Source: Bailinhaonella thermotolerans
GTDB lineage: Bacteria > Actinomycetota > Actinomycetes > Streptosporangiales > Streptosporangiaceae
NCBI RefSeq assembly: GCF_003594875.1
Contig: NZ_QZEY01000027.1
Coordinates: forward strand, 1 to 64,000
Reading direction: 5' to 3'
DNA length: 64,000 nucleotides
The notes under the pieces are model-generated. The model was not told the origin of the DNA. It was given only the letters and a program-made list of their open reading frames with translations, and searched no databases. Shown in pieces: positions 23,437 to 31,617 of this stretch. A program made the position numbers and the translations under genes. The first letter of the stretch is position 1. Each line of letters begins with the position of its first letter.

Positions 23437-24432
23437 ATGCCCCGGCATGCCGACCGCAAGCAGCACACACGCGAGTACGCCACCCGCAACGGCCTGACCT
23501 ACCAGCGGGCCGAAGCCCAGCTCCGCGCGCGCCGGGCCGACCCCGAACATGATCGGGTCCGCCGCTACGTGCTCTCCGGCGAGGTCGCGGCCATCCTGGC
23601 CGGAGAGGGGCTGCGCGGCGTGGCCCAGGTCGAGCCCGCGGACGCGTGGCTGGCGCGTCGCACTCCGCGCTACGAGTGCGACGTGTGCCACCGGGAGGGC
23701 GACGCCCGGATCGAGGACACCACACTGGGCCTCGTCATGGCCGCCTACGACCCCGACATCAGCCCGGTCACCGGCATGATCAGCTCCCGGCGCCAGCACG
23801 CCGCCTGCGGCGGCTGCTGGGTGCACTGGGCCTACAACGTCGAGATCCCGCAGGGACCCACGTTCCTGTCGCTGCCGGCGATCGCCGAGCCGGATCTGGC
23901 GGCGGAGCTGTCGGTCGAGGTGCACCCGATCCTGCTGCCCGACGGGGAAGGGGAGCAGCAGCCGGCGTTGATGACCACCGTCCAGGTCACCAAGGACGCG
24001 GGCGCGGGCGCGGCGGCGTGGCTGTCGCAGCTTGAGCTCATGCTGCGCGAGGCCGGCTTCGGCACCCTGGACGACCCCGGCGAGGCCGAGGGGTGGAGCG
24101 TTCGCGTGGTCGAGCACTATCCCGCGTCGTACACCGCGCAGTGGGTGGCGGTCCGGGCCACGCCTGCGCGGGACGGGGTCGCGCCGGACCACGTGTACCT
24201 GGGGGCCTGGTCGCCGTCGTGGGAATGGCTGGCCGCCGTCGGCCGATCCCGGCACATCCTGCTGATCGTGGGCCCGGTGAGCGTCGCCGGGGAGGTGCCT
24301 GACCCGCCGGACCCCGGGAACGTCGAAGCGCTGTGGGAGCTGGACGAGGAGGGTGCCCTGCTCGCCGCCCAGGTGCCGTTCGAGCTGGACGACATGTCCG
24401 ATCGCGTTCCCCGGCCCGAACGGCCGGAGTGA
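23437..24432 (+). CDS. Hypothetical protein with CxxC pairs
   Basis: A 331-residue protein. The N-terminus is basic (RHADRKQHTREYATRNGL), a zinc-ribbon-like segment follows (YECDVCHREGD ... HAACGGCWVHW), and the rest is acidic with alternating strands. CGGAAGGA precedes the ATG. It reads toward the parS-like cluster and the convergent parB gene. The gap before it (23218-23436) holds no gene. Family not recognised. Confidence 0.5.
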   Translation: MPRHADRKQHTREYATRNGLTYQRAEAQLRARRADPEHDRVRRYVLSGEVAAILAGEGLRGVAQVEPADAWLARRTPRYECDVCHREGDARIEDTTLGLVMAAYDPDISPVTGMISSRRQHAACGGCWVHWAYNVEIPQGPTFLSLPAIAEPDLAAELSVEVHPILLPDGEGEQQPALMTTVQVTKDAGAGAAAWLSQLELMLREAGFGTLDDPGEAEGWSVRVVEHYPASYTAQWVAVRATPARDGVAPDHVYLGAWSPSWEWLAAVGRSRHILLIVGPVSVAGEVPDPPDPGNVEALWELDEEGALLAAQVPFELDDMSDRVPRPERPE

Positions 24433-24438
24433 GCGAGG

Positions 24439-24540
24439 TGTCTCACGCGTGAGACAGACACGGGACCATGTCTCACGCGTGAGACAGTCCTCGTCTCTCA
24501 CGCGTGAGACAGACGCGCGGGTGTCTCACGCGTGAGACAC
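24439..24540. repeat. Cluster of four parS-like palindromes
   Basis: Copies at 24439-24456, 24469-24486, 24495-24510 (one mismatch) and 24521-24540. The core TCTCACGCGTGAGA is invariant. The longest copy, GTGTCTCACGCGTGAGACAC, is a perfect 20-bp palindrome. It resembles bacterial parS (TGTTTCACGTGAAACA) with a 2-bp longer centre. The cluster sits at the 3' end of parB, as expected for a plasmid centromere. Confidence 0.75.
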
Positions 24541-24552
24541 CTTGCGACGGGG

Positions 24553-25557
24553 CTACTGTCCCGACTCCAGCTCACGGGTGCGCCGCTGGACGACCTCGTC
24601 CAGGATGTCCTCGGGAACGTCGGCCTCCAGCTCAGTGGTCAGATCCTGCAGGGCCTGCAGGATCCGCCGTGTATCCAGCAGCAGGGCGGCCGCGCCTTCG
24701 GGGTAGTACTCGACCAGGTCGCGCAGCTTCTTGCGCCGGGCGTCGTCGCTGATCGCCATGGACTCGGCGGCCTGGGTCGCGGTCCGCACGGCCACCTCAT
24801 ATCGCTGGTAGGTCGAGCGCACCCGTTTCGGTGCCTCGCCGGTGAACTGCTCCAGCTGCTTGGGCTCGCCCAGCCCCAGCACCGTGCGCGCCCTCTTCAA
24901 GCCGGCTTCGCCGATGTCGCCCTCGGCGTTCGCCAGGTCGAAGACGGCGCGCGCCTTGTCGGGCCCATGCTTTTTAATCAGCGGGCCCAGGATGCTGGTT
25001 TGCCGGAACGACCAGTCGAGCTCCAGGTCGGGCCAGGTGCGCACGACCCGGCCGTACTCGATCAGGCGGTAGGCGTGCGCGCGCTTGTACCCGAACCGCT
25101 CCTCGGCGTAGACCTCGAAGTTGGGCACCAGGCCGTGCTCTTGGATGTGCGCGAGCGCACCCCCGATCGAGGCGGCGATGTACCGGCGCATGTACCGGTC
25201 CGTCAGCTGCTTGTGCTCGGCCGCGTCCCGGATCGCCCGCTCGCAGGCGGCCAGCTGCTCGGCCGGGGTGCCCTCGGGTTCGTCGAAGGTGGGCAGCAGA
25301 GCGAAGTAGTTCTGCAGCGCCTTCTCCGGCGTGTCCGGCAGGGCCGGCGGTGCGGGCGCGGGACGGGACGTGGGCGCCCACTCGGCGTCGGCCTGAGGCG
25401 AGACCGGTTCGGAGAACTCCACCTTGTCCAGCGCGGCCGTGCCGCCGCCGATCGTCCGGCGGCCGCGCGGTGCCCGGCGGCGGGGCGCCGTGACGGAGTC
25501 CTCGGCCTGGGCGGCCGGCTCCGCCCCGGCGGCGGCGGTATCGGTCTCGGCGCTCAT
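24553..25557 (-). CDS. parB: ParB-like centromere-binding protein, atypical
   Basis: A 334-residue protein translationally coupled to ParA (ATGA overlap) and ending 13 bp from four parS-like palindromes; the name rests on that context. The N-terminal 90 residues are Pro/Ala-rich and disordered. Residues about 110-230 are helical with an HTH-like stretch (FEVYAEERFGYKRAHAYRLIEYGRV). The CTP-binding GERR box of canonical ParB is absent. This suggests a non-canonical partition protein that may bind and spread differently. The C-terminal helices probably dimerise. Confidence 0.6.
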   Translation of the reverse strand: MSAETDTAAAGAEPAAQAEDSVTAPRRRAPRGRRTIGGGTAALDKVEFSEPVSPQADAEWAPTSRPAPAPPALPDTPEKALQNYFALLPTFDEPEGTPAEQLAACERAIRDAAEHKQLTDRYMRRYIAASIGGALAHIQEHGLVPNFEVYAEERFGYKRAHAYRLIEYGRVVRTWPDLELDWSFRQTSILGPLIKKHGPDKARAVFDLANAEGDIGEAGLKRARTVLGLGEPKQLEQFTGEAPKRVRSTYQRYEVAVRTATQAAESMAISDDARRKKLRDLVEYYPEGAAALLLDTRRILQALQDLTTELEADVPEDILDEVVQRRTRELESGQ

Positions 25558-26261
25558 GCGGCGTCCTCATCGTAGGGGGCGACCAGCTCGTCGCCGACGT
25601 CCTCGTACTCGGCCAGGTCGTGCAGCGGGTTCTCGCTGTGGATGGCCTGGCGGTACCACTTCCAGTTCGTCGCCTGCGCCTGGAACGCCTCGAAGTCGTG
25701 CCGGCCGAGCCAGGCGCGGGCGTCGCGCCCCTCGTTCGAGGGCGGGGAAGGCACCTTGGTGAGCAGGACCCGGACCCCGATCTCGTGCGCCACGTCCTGG
25801 GCGGCCTCCTCGGCCGCCTTGAACGTCGGCGGCACGCGCTCCAGCTCGCCGGGGGTGGGCGCGACCGCGATGACCAGCTCGTGCGACTTGCGCAGCGCCG
25901 CCTTGAAGATGTCGGGGCTCTCGCCGCCGGTATCGACGATGATCACGTCATAGGCGCCCTGCTCGACGTGGTCGTCGATGCAGTCGTCCACGTGCGGGCT
26001 GGGGAAGGTGACCAGGGTGAAGGGGAGCTCGACCCCGCGGCGCTTGAGGTTGCGGTACCAGGAGTAGCAGGTCTGGGACAGCGGGTCGGCGTCGACGACG
26101 AGCACGCGCAGGCCGTACACCTTGGCGAAGAACACCGCGAGGAAGAACGTGCTGGTGCTCTTGCCCGCGCCTCCCTTCAGGATCCCGACCGTGATGACCA
26201 GCGGCCGGGGAAGGCGAAGTCTGCGCTCGCTCCGGGCGGGGCGTGCGGCGGTGATGGACAT
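25554..26261 (-). CDS. parA: ParA-type partition ATPase
   Basis: A 235-residue protein with the deviant Walker A KGGAGKST (residues 29-36), the A' segment RVLVVDADPLSQT and Walker B DVIIVDTGGES. ParA ATPases form gradients on the nucleoid and move ParB-bound DNA, securing inheritance of plasmids. There is no N-terminal HTH domain, so this is the short form, usually not autoregulatory by itself. Lies upstream of parB in one operon, and reads away from the RHH gene behind a bidirectional terminator. Confidence 0.85.
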   Translation of the reverse strand: MSITAARPARSERRLRLPRPLVITVGILKGGAGKSTSTFFLAVFFAKVYGLRVLVVDADPLSQTCYSWYRNLKRRGVELPFTLVTFPSPHVDDCIDDHVEQGAYDVIIVDTGGESPDIFKAALRKSHELVIAVAPTPGELERVPPTFKAAEEAAQDVAHEIGVRVLLTKVPSPPSNEGRDARAWLGRHDFEAFQAQATNWKWYRQAIHSENPLHDLAEYEDVGDELVAPYDEDAA

Positions 26262-26342
26262 GGGCGGTACCTCCTGCGACGGAACGCCCGCCGTGAGGAG
26301 GGCGCAAGCGACATCCTAGAGAGGCGTTTCGGTGCGAGCACG

Positions 26343-26382
26343 GCGAAAGGCCGTCCGGCGCTGAGCCGGGACGGCCTTTCGC
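26343..26382. terminator. Bidirectional terminator
   Basis: GCGAAAGGCCGTCC pairs with GGACGGCCTTTCGC around a GC-rich loop. AAAGG/CCTTT at the base serves both strands. It separates the RHH gene from parA. Confidence 0.65.
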
Positions 26383-26424
26383 ACCCCGTCGCAGGGGATG
26401 TGCCCAGCCTACGCCAGGAGCCGC

Positions 26425-26970
26425 TCAGTCTTCGGCGGCATCATCCTCGGGTGGGTCGTCGGGGATGCCGAGGGCGTCGAAATAGTGCTCCAGGGCCTCG
26501 ATCCCCAGGTACTTGGGCATGGTGCCGGTGCGGTCCCAGGCGAGCTTGAGCCGATCCCGGGTGCGGTGCAGCAGCCAGACGGTGACGGGGTAGTCATGGA
26601 CCCAGACGGGCGGGGAGGTCCGCGGGGTGGGTGTGCGGGTGGGAGCGGCCGCCTGGACCTCTTCGGGGGTGGGCTCGGCGGGGATCTGCAGTTCGTCGAA
26701 CAGACGGTTCAGCGCGGCCTCGATGATGTCCTGGCGGCCGTCGCCGGTGCGCCGGCAGGCGACGGTGAGCCGGCGGTTGAGGGTCTCGTCGAGCCGGAAC
26801 TGGATGCGCTTGCGTTCGGCCGCGGCACGGGCGGCGCGGGCGCGCACGCGCTTGCGACGGGGCGCGGCGGCGCTGGCGGGTGGGGCCGGGGCCGGCGGGG
26901 TGGGCGCGTCAGGCAGGGGCGGCTGGAACAGCGCCTCGGGCACCTCGCGCCGCGGGGGCTGTTCGGGCAT
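26425..26970 (-). CDS. Ribbon-helix-helix protein with Pro-rich arm
   Basis: A 181-residue protein. A Pro/Ala-rich N-terminus and a very basic stretch (RRKRVRARAARAAAERKR) lead to an RHH domain (RIQFRLDETLNRRLTVACRR, then DGRQDIIEAALNRLFDEL). The C-terminal segment is helical with an acidic end. It is upstream of parA on the same strand and could repress the partition operon or act as an accessory centromere binder. Starts with ATG after a CGGGAGATC site. Confidence 0.6.
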   Translation of the reverse strand: MPEQPPRREVPEALFQPPLPDAPTPPAPAPPASAAAPRRKRVRARAARAAAERKRIQFRLDETLNRRLTVACRRTGDGRQDIIEAALNRLFDELQIPAEPTPEEVQAAAPTRTPTPRTSPPVWVHDYPVTVWLLHRTRDRLKLAWDRTGTMPKYLGIEALEHYFDALGIPDDPPEDDAAED

Positions 26971-27108
26971 GCGGATCTCCCGGGGTTCGGTCCGGCGGGG
27001 GTGTCTCTAATGGGTCTCACGTTTTGGGTTTTTTCGCAAGCTGGGGTTCTTGGGCGTGGCGGGGACCTGGCGGTCCCCAACCGAATTGTTTGACTTAGAT
27101 ACAAGCTG

Positions 27109-27137
27109 TTGCGATATCACTACAGATATGTTAGAAT
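27109..27137 (+). promoter_or_regulatory. Strong promoter TTGCGA-N17-TAGAAT
   Basis: Optimal spacing in the most AT-rich stretch of this half of the window. A second TTGACT lies 19 bp upstream. It should drive the long operon 27298-33198. The gap 26971-27297 has no gene but also contains a small GGGGACC/GGTCCCC hairpin (27061-27078). Confidence 0.7.
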
Positions 27138-27263
27138 GAGAGGAAGCTAGCAGGACTGCGCGCACTTGCGATCTTGAGGGGGCCGGGTCTCCTTTCGCCG
27201 CCCCGCCCGCCGCGCGCGCCCGCCCTGCCCACCTCCGTCGCCGCATCGGCACGTACCCCCCTA

Positions 27264-27284
27264 GCCGCACGCACGAACGCGTGC
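27264..27284. repeat. Dispersed N6 inverted repeat, partial copy
   Basis: GCCGCACGC, 6 nt (ACGAAC), then GCGTGC; the right arm is shortened. It lies 13 bp before the start of the first gene of the operon, between promoter and ribosome site. Confidence 0.5.
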
Positions 27285-27297
27285 AGAAAGGAAGGCC

Positions 27298-27612
27298 ATG
27301 GTGCATCCCCTGTGCTCGAAGGATCCGCTGGGAGACGCCGTCGCCTGGCTGTACGAGCGCCGCTATCCGTCCGACCCGATGCTGGACTACCCGTGGGGCC
27401 TGGAGGACGCCGTCCGCGCGGTGGCCGAGACCTATCGAACCCTGGGCCCGGGGCCGGAGTACCAGCGGCTGGCCTGGAACGCGCTGCACGGCGAGCGGGC
27501 CTGCACCAGCTCGGCGCTGACCGGCTTCACCGCCAGCGCCGAGCTGCGTGAGCTGACCGCGCGCGTGGACGCGTTGGTCCACCTCGTCACCAGCGATGAT
27601 GACGAGTGGTGA
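27298..27612 (+). CDS. Hypothetical protein
   Basis: A 104-residue protein (MVHPLCSKDPLGDAVAWLYE...) with a strong AAAGGAAGG site. Mostly helical (LEDAVRAVAETYRTLG, ELRELTARVDALVHLV). First gene of an operon of at least twelve genes with 4-bp to 17-bp overlaps. Confidence 0.55.
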   Translation: MVHPLCSKDPLGDAVAWLYERRYPSDPMLDYPWGLEDAVRAVAETYRTLGPGPEYQRLAWNALHGERACTSSALTGFTASAELRELTARVDALVHLVTSDDDEW

Positions 27613-27859
27613 GCTGGACTGGCTCGACGGGGCCAACGCCCTCCTGGGCTCGGTGCACGGCATCTGGTGGGCACGGGAGTACGCCCGCAACGCCGGCCTG
27701 CGCCGCTGGTTCGGGCGCGTGATCGTCCCCAGCTACGGCCCGACGCTGGCCGCCCTCGTCGCCGCGCTCTTGGTGGTCTTTTGGTGGCACGTGCTCCTGC
27801 TGGCCTGGATCGCCTTCGGCACCCCCGAAGACCCCCCCGAGGACCCCTCTACCCGCTGA
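27596..27859 (+). CDS. Small membrane protein
   Basis: An 87-residue protein with a hydrophobic C-terminal half (LAALVAALLVVFWWHVLLLAWIAF, one long or two short transmembrane helices) and an acidic Pro-rich tail. Overlaps the previous gene by 17 bp. Superficially holin-like in size, but it is far from any lysis gene. Confidence 0.5.
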   Translation: MMTSGELDWLDGANALLGSVHGIWWAREYARNAGLRRWFGRVIVPSYGPTLAALVAALLVVFWWHVLLLAWIAFGTPEDPPEDPSTR

Positions 27860-27878
27860 CCCCCACGGAGGCAGCACC

Positions 27879-28697
27879 ATGTACGGCTACTACGCCGACC
27901 CGGCCGGCACCCTCGCCCTGGCCGCCCAGATCGCCGAGCATCTGGATGAGGGCTTCACCGCCCAGATGTGGCACGACGAGCAGGACGCCGCGCAGGTGGT
28001 CCTGCTGGTCAGCGGCCCGCTGCGCATCGCCGTCTACCACCGCACCGCCGCCGCCTTCCGCAACGGCCGGCTCACCTGTACCGGGGTCTCCCCGACGGAC
28101 ACGCTCCGGGCGTACGCCCGGCCGTACGGGCATTCCATCGAGGTCGCGATGGGACGGTCGGCCAAGTCCATCGCCGCCGACATCACCCGCAAGCTGCTAC
28201 CCGCCTACTGCCGCCAGATCGCCCGGGAACTGGAGTTCAGCGAACGGCGCGAGCGTCAGGAGGCCGCCGAGCGCGCCGAGGGCGACCGCCTGGCCGCGCG
28301 GCTGCCGCACGCCCGCCGAACCGCGCCCGACCGGCTCGACCTGGGCCTGGCCCGGCTCGACGTGCACAGCGACACGGACGGGCTGGCCTACACCCTCCAC
28401 CTGCGCCCCGGGGCCGACCTGATCGACCCGCTGGCCACGCTGCTGGCCGCCGCCCACGATCCCCCCGCGCCCGCCGTACTCGGCGACCTGGAGAACGGCG
28501 TCCTGGACGGCACCGCCGGCCTCGACGCCACCGCGGCCTATCTCGGCGCCGCACATCGGCACGAGCGCGACCGGGTCCTGCGGCTGCTGCGCGAGGGGAT
28601 CCCCGAGGACCCGGCCGCCGGACTGTCGCCCGACCAGCGCGCCGCCGTCCAGGCGTCCCTGGAGCGCTACGCCCGGGATCAGGGGTGGATCCCGTGA
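27879..28697 (+). CDS. Hypothetical phage-type protein
   Basis: A 272-residue protein. The N-terminal half is mixed (MYGYYADPAGTLALAAQIAEHL, VVLLVSGPLRIAVYHRTAAAF). The middle is a charged helix (ARELEFSERRERQEAAERAEGD) and the C-terminus is helical. CGGAGGC precedes the ATG. No domain recognised; GTGA overlap with the wHTH gene. Confidence 0.5.
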   Translation: MYGYYADPAGTLALAAQIAEHLDEGFTAQMWHDEQDAAQVVLLVSGPLRIAVYHRTAAAFRNGRLTCTGVSPTDTLRAYARPYGHSIEVAMGRSAKSIAADITRKLLPAYCRQIARELEFSERRERQEAAERAEGDRLAARLPHARRTAPDRLDLGLARLDVHSDTDGLAYTLHLRPGADLIDPLATLLAAAHDPPAPAVLGDLENGVLDGTAGLDATAAYLGAAHRHERDRVLRLLREGIPEDPAAGLSPDQRAAVQASLERYARDQGWIP

Positions 28698-28987
28698 TCG
28701 GCCGCGCCCCCGTCATCGCCGGGGTGCGGGGCACCCGGCGCACCCGCCGGATCTTGACCGCCCTGCTCGTCCCGGCCTCGGCCCCGACCGTCCAGACGCT
28801 GGCACGCCTGGCCCAGGTCCGAAGCGACACCGCCTTCGGGATCTTGTCCAAGCTTCGCCACGCGCAATGGGTCCGCTGCGAGCACCAGCCCGCCCTGAAC
28901 GGAGCTCGTGCCCGCACCTACTACCAGCTCACCACGCATGGCCGCACGCACGCCCGCGTGCTGCTCGGCCTGACGGAGGTCCCATGA
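28694..28987 (+). CDS. Winged-helix DNA-binding protein
   Basis: A 97-residue protein with a clear winged-helix plan: RRILTALLVPASAPTVQTLA is helix 1-2, VRSDTAFGILSKLRHAQWV the recognition helix, and ARTYYQLTTHGRTHARVLL the wing and last helix, as in PadR/ArsR-like folds. Probably the operon's regulator. The last codons contain a shortened copy of the dispersed N6 inverted repeat. Confidence 0.65.
   Translation: MIGRAPVIAGVRGTRRTRRILTALLVPASAPTVQTLARLAQVRSDTAFGILSKLRHAQWVRCEHQPALNGARARTYYQLTTHGRTHARVLLGLTEVP
28944..28961. repeat. Shortened coding copy of the N6 inverted repeat
   Basis: GCACGC, 6 nt (ACGCCC), GCGTGC inside the winged-helix gene. Six bp per arm only. Confidence 0.3.
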
Positions 28988-29055
28988 TCGCCGTCCGCGA
29001 CGCTCGTCGTGGCGCCCCGGCGCCGCACCCGCCCACCCCAGCGAGGCCACGATGA
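28984..29055 (+). CDS. Possible 23-residue linking peptide
   Basis: Begins MIAVRDARRGAPAP. ATGA overlaps join it to both neighbours, so ribosomes could pass through all three ORFs. Without it the two larger genes would be 64 bp apart. Composition is Pro/Arg-rich; it may be translated only for coupling. Confidence 0.4.
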   Translation: MIAVRDARRGAPAPHPPTPARPR

Positions 29056-29519
29056 CCACCCCCTGCCCCATGTCCTATTTCGATGCCCTGCCGTGCGGGG
29101 CGCCGACCGTGGCCACGGTCGGCGCTGGCTGCGTCCACGAGCATGTGGACACCCTGCCGCTGTGCGCCGACTGCCTGGCCCTGCTGGAGGCCGGCGAGGT
29201 CATGTGCGGCCCGTGCGGCCGGGCCGGCCACACCTGCCCGATCCAGCCCTTGCCCGCATCCGGATCCCACCGACCCCTTGAGGGAGACGTCATGCCCCAC
29301 CCTGCCCCACCACCGCCGCTGCCCGGCGGCGTGAGCGCCGCCCACCTGGCGGCCGCCGTCGCCGAGGGCGAGCGCGCCCTGTGGGAGGCGGTCCGCCGCC
29401 ACTTTCCCGCCATCACCGGCGGGGATCTGCCCCCGGAGCTCGTCGTCGAGCTCGACCAGGCCCTCACCCGCGCCGTCGCGGCCTGGGTGCGGTGGAACGC
29501 CGACCCGGGGGGCGCCTGA
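29052..29519 (+). CDS. Cys-rich N-terminus fused to a helical domain
   Basis: A 155-residue protein. Residues 1-65 carry CVHEHVDTLPLCADCLALLE and MCGPCGRAGHTC, a double zinc-site pattern shared with the next gene. An internal ATG (29292) with GAGGGAG upstream could start a second protein made of the C-terminal helical half (AAVAEGERALWEAVRRHF). It may therefore be a fusion or two nested products. Confidence 0.5.
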   Translation: MTTPCPMSYFDALPCGAPTVATVGAGCVHEHVDTLPLCADCLALLEAGEVMCGPCGRAGHTCPIQPLPASGSHRPLEGDVMPHPAPPPPLPGGVSAAHLAAAVAEGERALWEAVRRHFPAITGGDLPPELVVELDQALTRAVAAWVRWNADPGGA

Positions 29520-29740
29520 TGAACGCCTCGGCCTGCCAGGTCTGCGGCTGCCCCTGGGGCCGATACCCGATCCGGGTCGGCTGCGAGCACGAGCACCTGC
29601 AGACCCTGTCCGCCTGCAGGTGCTGCGTGCATCACCTGCGCGAGAACGACGAGGTCCTGTGCCAGCCCTGCCTGGAGGCACCGGAGCCGTACACCCACCC
29701 TTGCCGCCTGAGCCTGCTGGAGGAGCTGGCCCATGACTGA
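29519..29740 (+). CDS. Small zinc-binding-like protein
   Basis: A 73-residue protein with CQVCGCPWG, CEHEHLQTLSACRCC and CQPC. The C.HEH....C..C...L....E.LC.PC pattern matches the first half of the preceding gene, so the two are tandem duplicates. Overlaps its neighbours by 1 and 8 bp. Confidence 0.55.
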   Translation: MNASACQVCGCPWGRYPIRVGCEHEHLQTLSACRCCVHHLRENDEVLCQPCLEAPEPYTHPCRLSLLEELAHD

Positions 29741-30686
29741 GGGCCCCCCGCCCCCGGGCCGGCCGGACCTGCATCACAGCTTCGCGCTGGATGAGGCCGT
29801 ACGGCAGCTGATCGACGACGTCGCCGCCGTGTTCCAGTCCGGGCATCTGTCCGTGGCCCCGTCCCGTGCGCTGACCGAGCGGTTCGGGCGGCTGCGCGGC
29901 GACGTGCGGGACCTGCCCTACCAGACGCTCGACGTGCTGGCCGGGCACATCCTGGCCACCGATCCCCCCGCTCATCAGCTGGAGGAAGGCACGGTCGGCG
30001 TCTGCTGCGCCTGCATCCTGGCCCGGACCCGGCTGCCGTCCCACGAGGTGGCGGCGTGGCTGCTGCCCCACGGAGCGCTGATCGCGGCGTGCCTGGACCT
30101 GCACCACCTGGCGCGGCTGCGCGGCGAGTCCGTCCCCGACGAGCTGGCCGCCCTGGCCGCCGGGGACGAGAGGTTCGTGCAGGTCCTGCTGCCGCTGCTC
30201 ACCGTGGTCGCCGCCTACGCCCGGCACAGCGACGCGGCCCGGGCGCCAGCCTCGGGGCACCCCGACCAGCGGTGGAGTGAGCACGCCCCGCTCATCGCCG
30301 CCGTCACCTTCGCCGAGGATCTGGTGGCCCAGCTGCGCACCACCCCCCGGGCGGCGCCCTGGCACGACTCCGATGACGCGGCGATGAGGACGGCCACGGC
30401 CGTGCTGCACGAGCACGGCATCGGCGCCCTCACCTTCGGAATCTGGCATCTGGCCGGGTGGGTGAGCGAGCGGGCGGCGCCCGAGCATCGGCGCCGCGAC
30501 GGCCGGCCCGACCTGCGCGCGCTGACCCCGGTCACGCCGCGGTGCTGCGCCGCCTGCGCGCGTGCTCTGCGCCGGGCCGAGGCCTTCCTGGCGGGCGACC
30601 AGGCGGCCATACCCACTCCCGCCACCTACGTCCTGCTGGCCCAGGCGGCCAGCGCGATCCCCCTCCCGGAGGAACCCTCGCCATGA
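29733..30686 (+). CDS. Hypothetical helical protein
   Basis: A 317-residue protein, almost all helical (FALDEAVRQLIDDVAAVF, QVLLPLLTVVAAYARH, AAVTFAEDLVAQLRT), with GVCCACILART and RCCAACARALRRAEAFL giving two Cys pairs. Overlaps the upstream gene by 8 bp and the next by ATGA. No family recognised. Confidence 0.5.
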   Translation: MTEGPPPPGRPDLHHSFALDEAVRQLIDDVAAVFQSGHLSVAPSRALTERFGRLRGDVRDLPYQTLDVLAGHILATDPPAHQLEEGTVGVCCACILARTRLPSHEVAAWLLPHGALIAACLDLHHLARLRGESVPDELAALAAGDERFVQVLLPLLTVVAAYARHSDAARAPASGHPDQRWSEHAPLIAAVTFAEDLVAQLRTTPRAAPWHDSDDAAMRTATAVLHEHGIGALTFGIWHLAGWVSERAAPEHRRRDGRPDLRALTPVTPRCCAACARALRRAEAFLAGDQAAIPTPATYVLLAQAASAIPLPEEPSP

Positions 30687-31174
30687 CCGCACCCGAACCG
30701 ACCGAATCCACCGAATCCACCGAACCCGCCGCGCCCGACGTCCTGGACCGCGCACGCACGCTGATCGCCACCAATGGCCTGTACAAGGGGCCCTTCGTGG
30801 ACCGGGATCAGCACCGCGCCGACGGACGGCCCTGGCGCGCGTGCGCGCTGTGCCCGGCCGGGGCCATCGCACTGGTCTGCGGCCTGGACCCGTGGGACTG
30901 GGTCCATCTGGGCCCGCCCGACCCCGCCCAGCGTGCCGCCGCCACGGCCCTGCTGCTCCTGCTGGAGCACCTGCAGCGCCGGGGACAGATCCCGGTGGTC
31001 GAGACCCACCCGCTGCGCCTGGTGGGCGAGTGGACCGACGCGCCGCAGCGTACGGCCACCGACGTCCTCATCGAGCTGCGCCTGGCGGCCGAGTACGGCC
31101 GCGAGCAGCCCGTGCCCGACCCCGACGACCTGGAGCGGCCGGCCCCGCCCCAGTCCGATCCCACGGAGGAATGA
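30683..31174 (+). CDS. DUF6197-like protein 1
   Basis: A 163-residue protein. After a Thr/Glu-rich N-terminus, VLDRARTLIATNGLYKGPFV, DRDQHRADG and RACALCPAGAIALVCG match the DUF6197 pattern of actinomycete plasmids and phages: a helix ending in the NGL..G motif, then a Cys-x-x-GAI core. Function unknown. First of three tandem relatives linked by ATGA/GTGA overlaps. Confidence 0.6.
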   Translation: MTAPEPTESTESTEPAAPDVLDRARTLIATNGLYKGPFVDRDQHRADGRPWRACALCPAGAIALVCGLDPWDWVHLGPPDPAQRAAATALLLLLEHLQRRGQIPVVETHPLRLVGEWTDAPQRTATDVLIELRLAAEYGREQPVPDPDDLERPAPPQSDPTEE

Positions 31175-31617
31175 TGGACCGCACCCCGCAGGCGGTGCTC
31201 ACGAGCGCCCTCGATGTGCTGCGCACCCAGGGTCTGGTGTGCGGCGCGTACTACGATCGCGATCAGGACGACCTCCCACCGGCCCGGCGGCGAGTCTGCC
31301 CGATGGGCGCCATCGCCGTGGCCTGCGGCCACGAGCCGGACCTGTGGCTGGACCTGGACCCCGACAAGCGCGAGCTGTGGGAGAACGAGCCCTCCATCCG
31401 GGCCGCGTTCGGCGCCGCCTGGGCCCTGGTCCGCGAGCTGCGGGATCGTGATCGTCTCGCCGCGCCGGTGCGAACCCGGGGCGAGATCCACGTGACGGTG
31501 ATCCACTGGGTGGACTACGTCGCGCAGAGCAAGGGCGAGATCCTGGAGGTGATGCGGGCCGCCGCGCGGCGCACCGACGACCAGGGCCTCCCGCTGCTGT
31601 GGCGGGAGGCGGCGTGA
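31171..31617 (+). CDS. DUF6197-like protein 2
   Basis: A 148-residue protein: VLTSALDVLRTQGLVCGAYY, DRDQDDL and RRVCPMGAIAVACGHEP repeat the pattern of the preceding gene, and the C-terminus (INHV-like IHVTVIHWVDYVAQSKGEIL) adds the wall of strands and helix typical of the family. GGAGGA precedes ATGATG. Confidence 0.6.
   Translation: MMDRTPQAVLTSALDVLRTQGLVCGAYYDRDQDDLPPARRRVCPMGAIAVACGHEPDLWLDLDPDKRELWENEPSIRAAFGAAWALVRELRDRDRLAAPVRTRGEIHVTVIHWVDYVAQSKGEILEVMRAAARRTDDQGLPLLWREAA

Noticed and set aside
27596-27859. Holin
   Set aside because: Size and hydrophobicity fit, but there is no endolysin or other lysis gene nearby.
28929-30872. 647-residue leftward frame
   Set aside because: Low-complexity Arg/Gly/Ala translation opposite a run of well-formed rightward genes with overlaps and ribosome sites.
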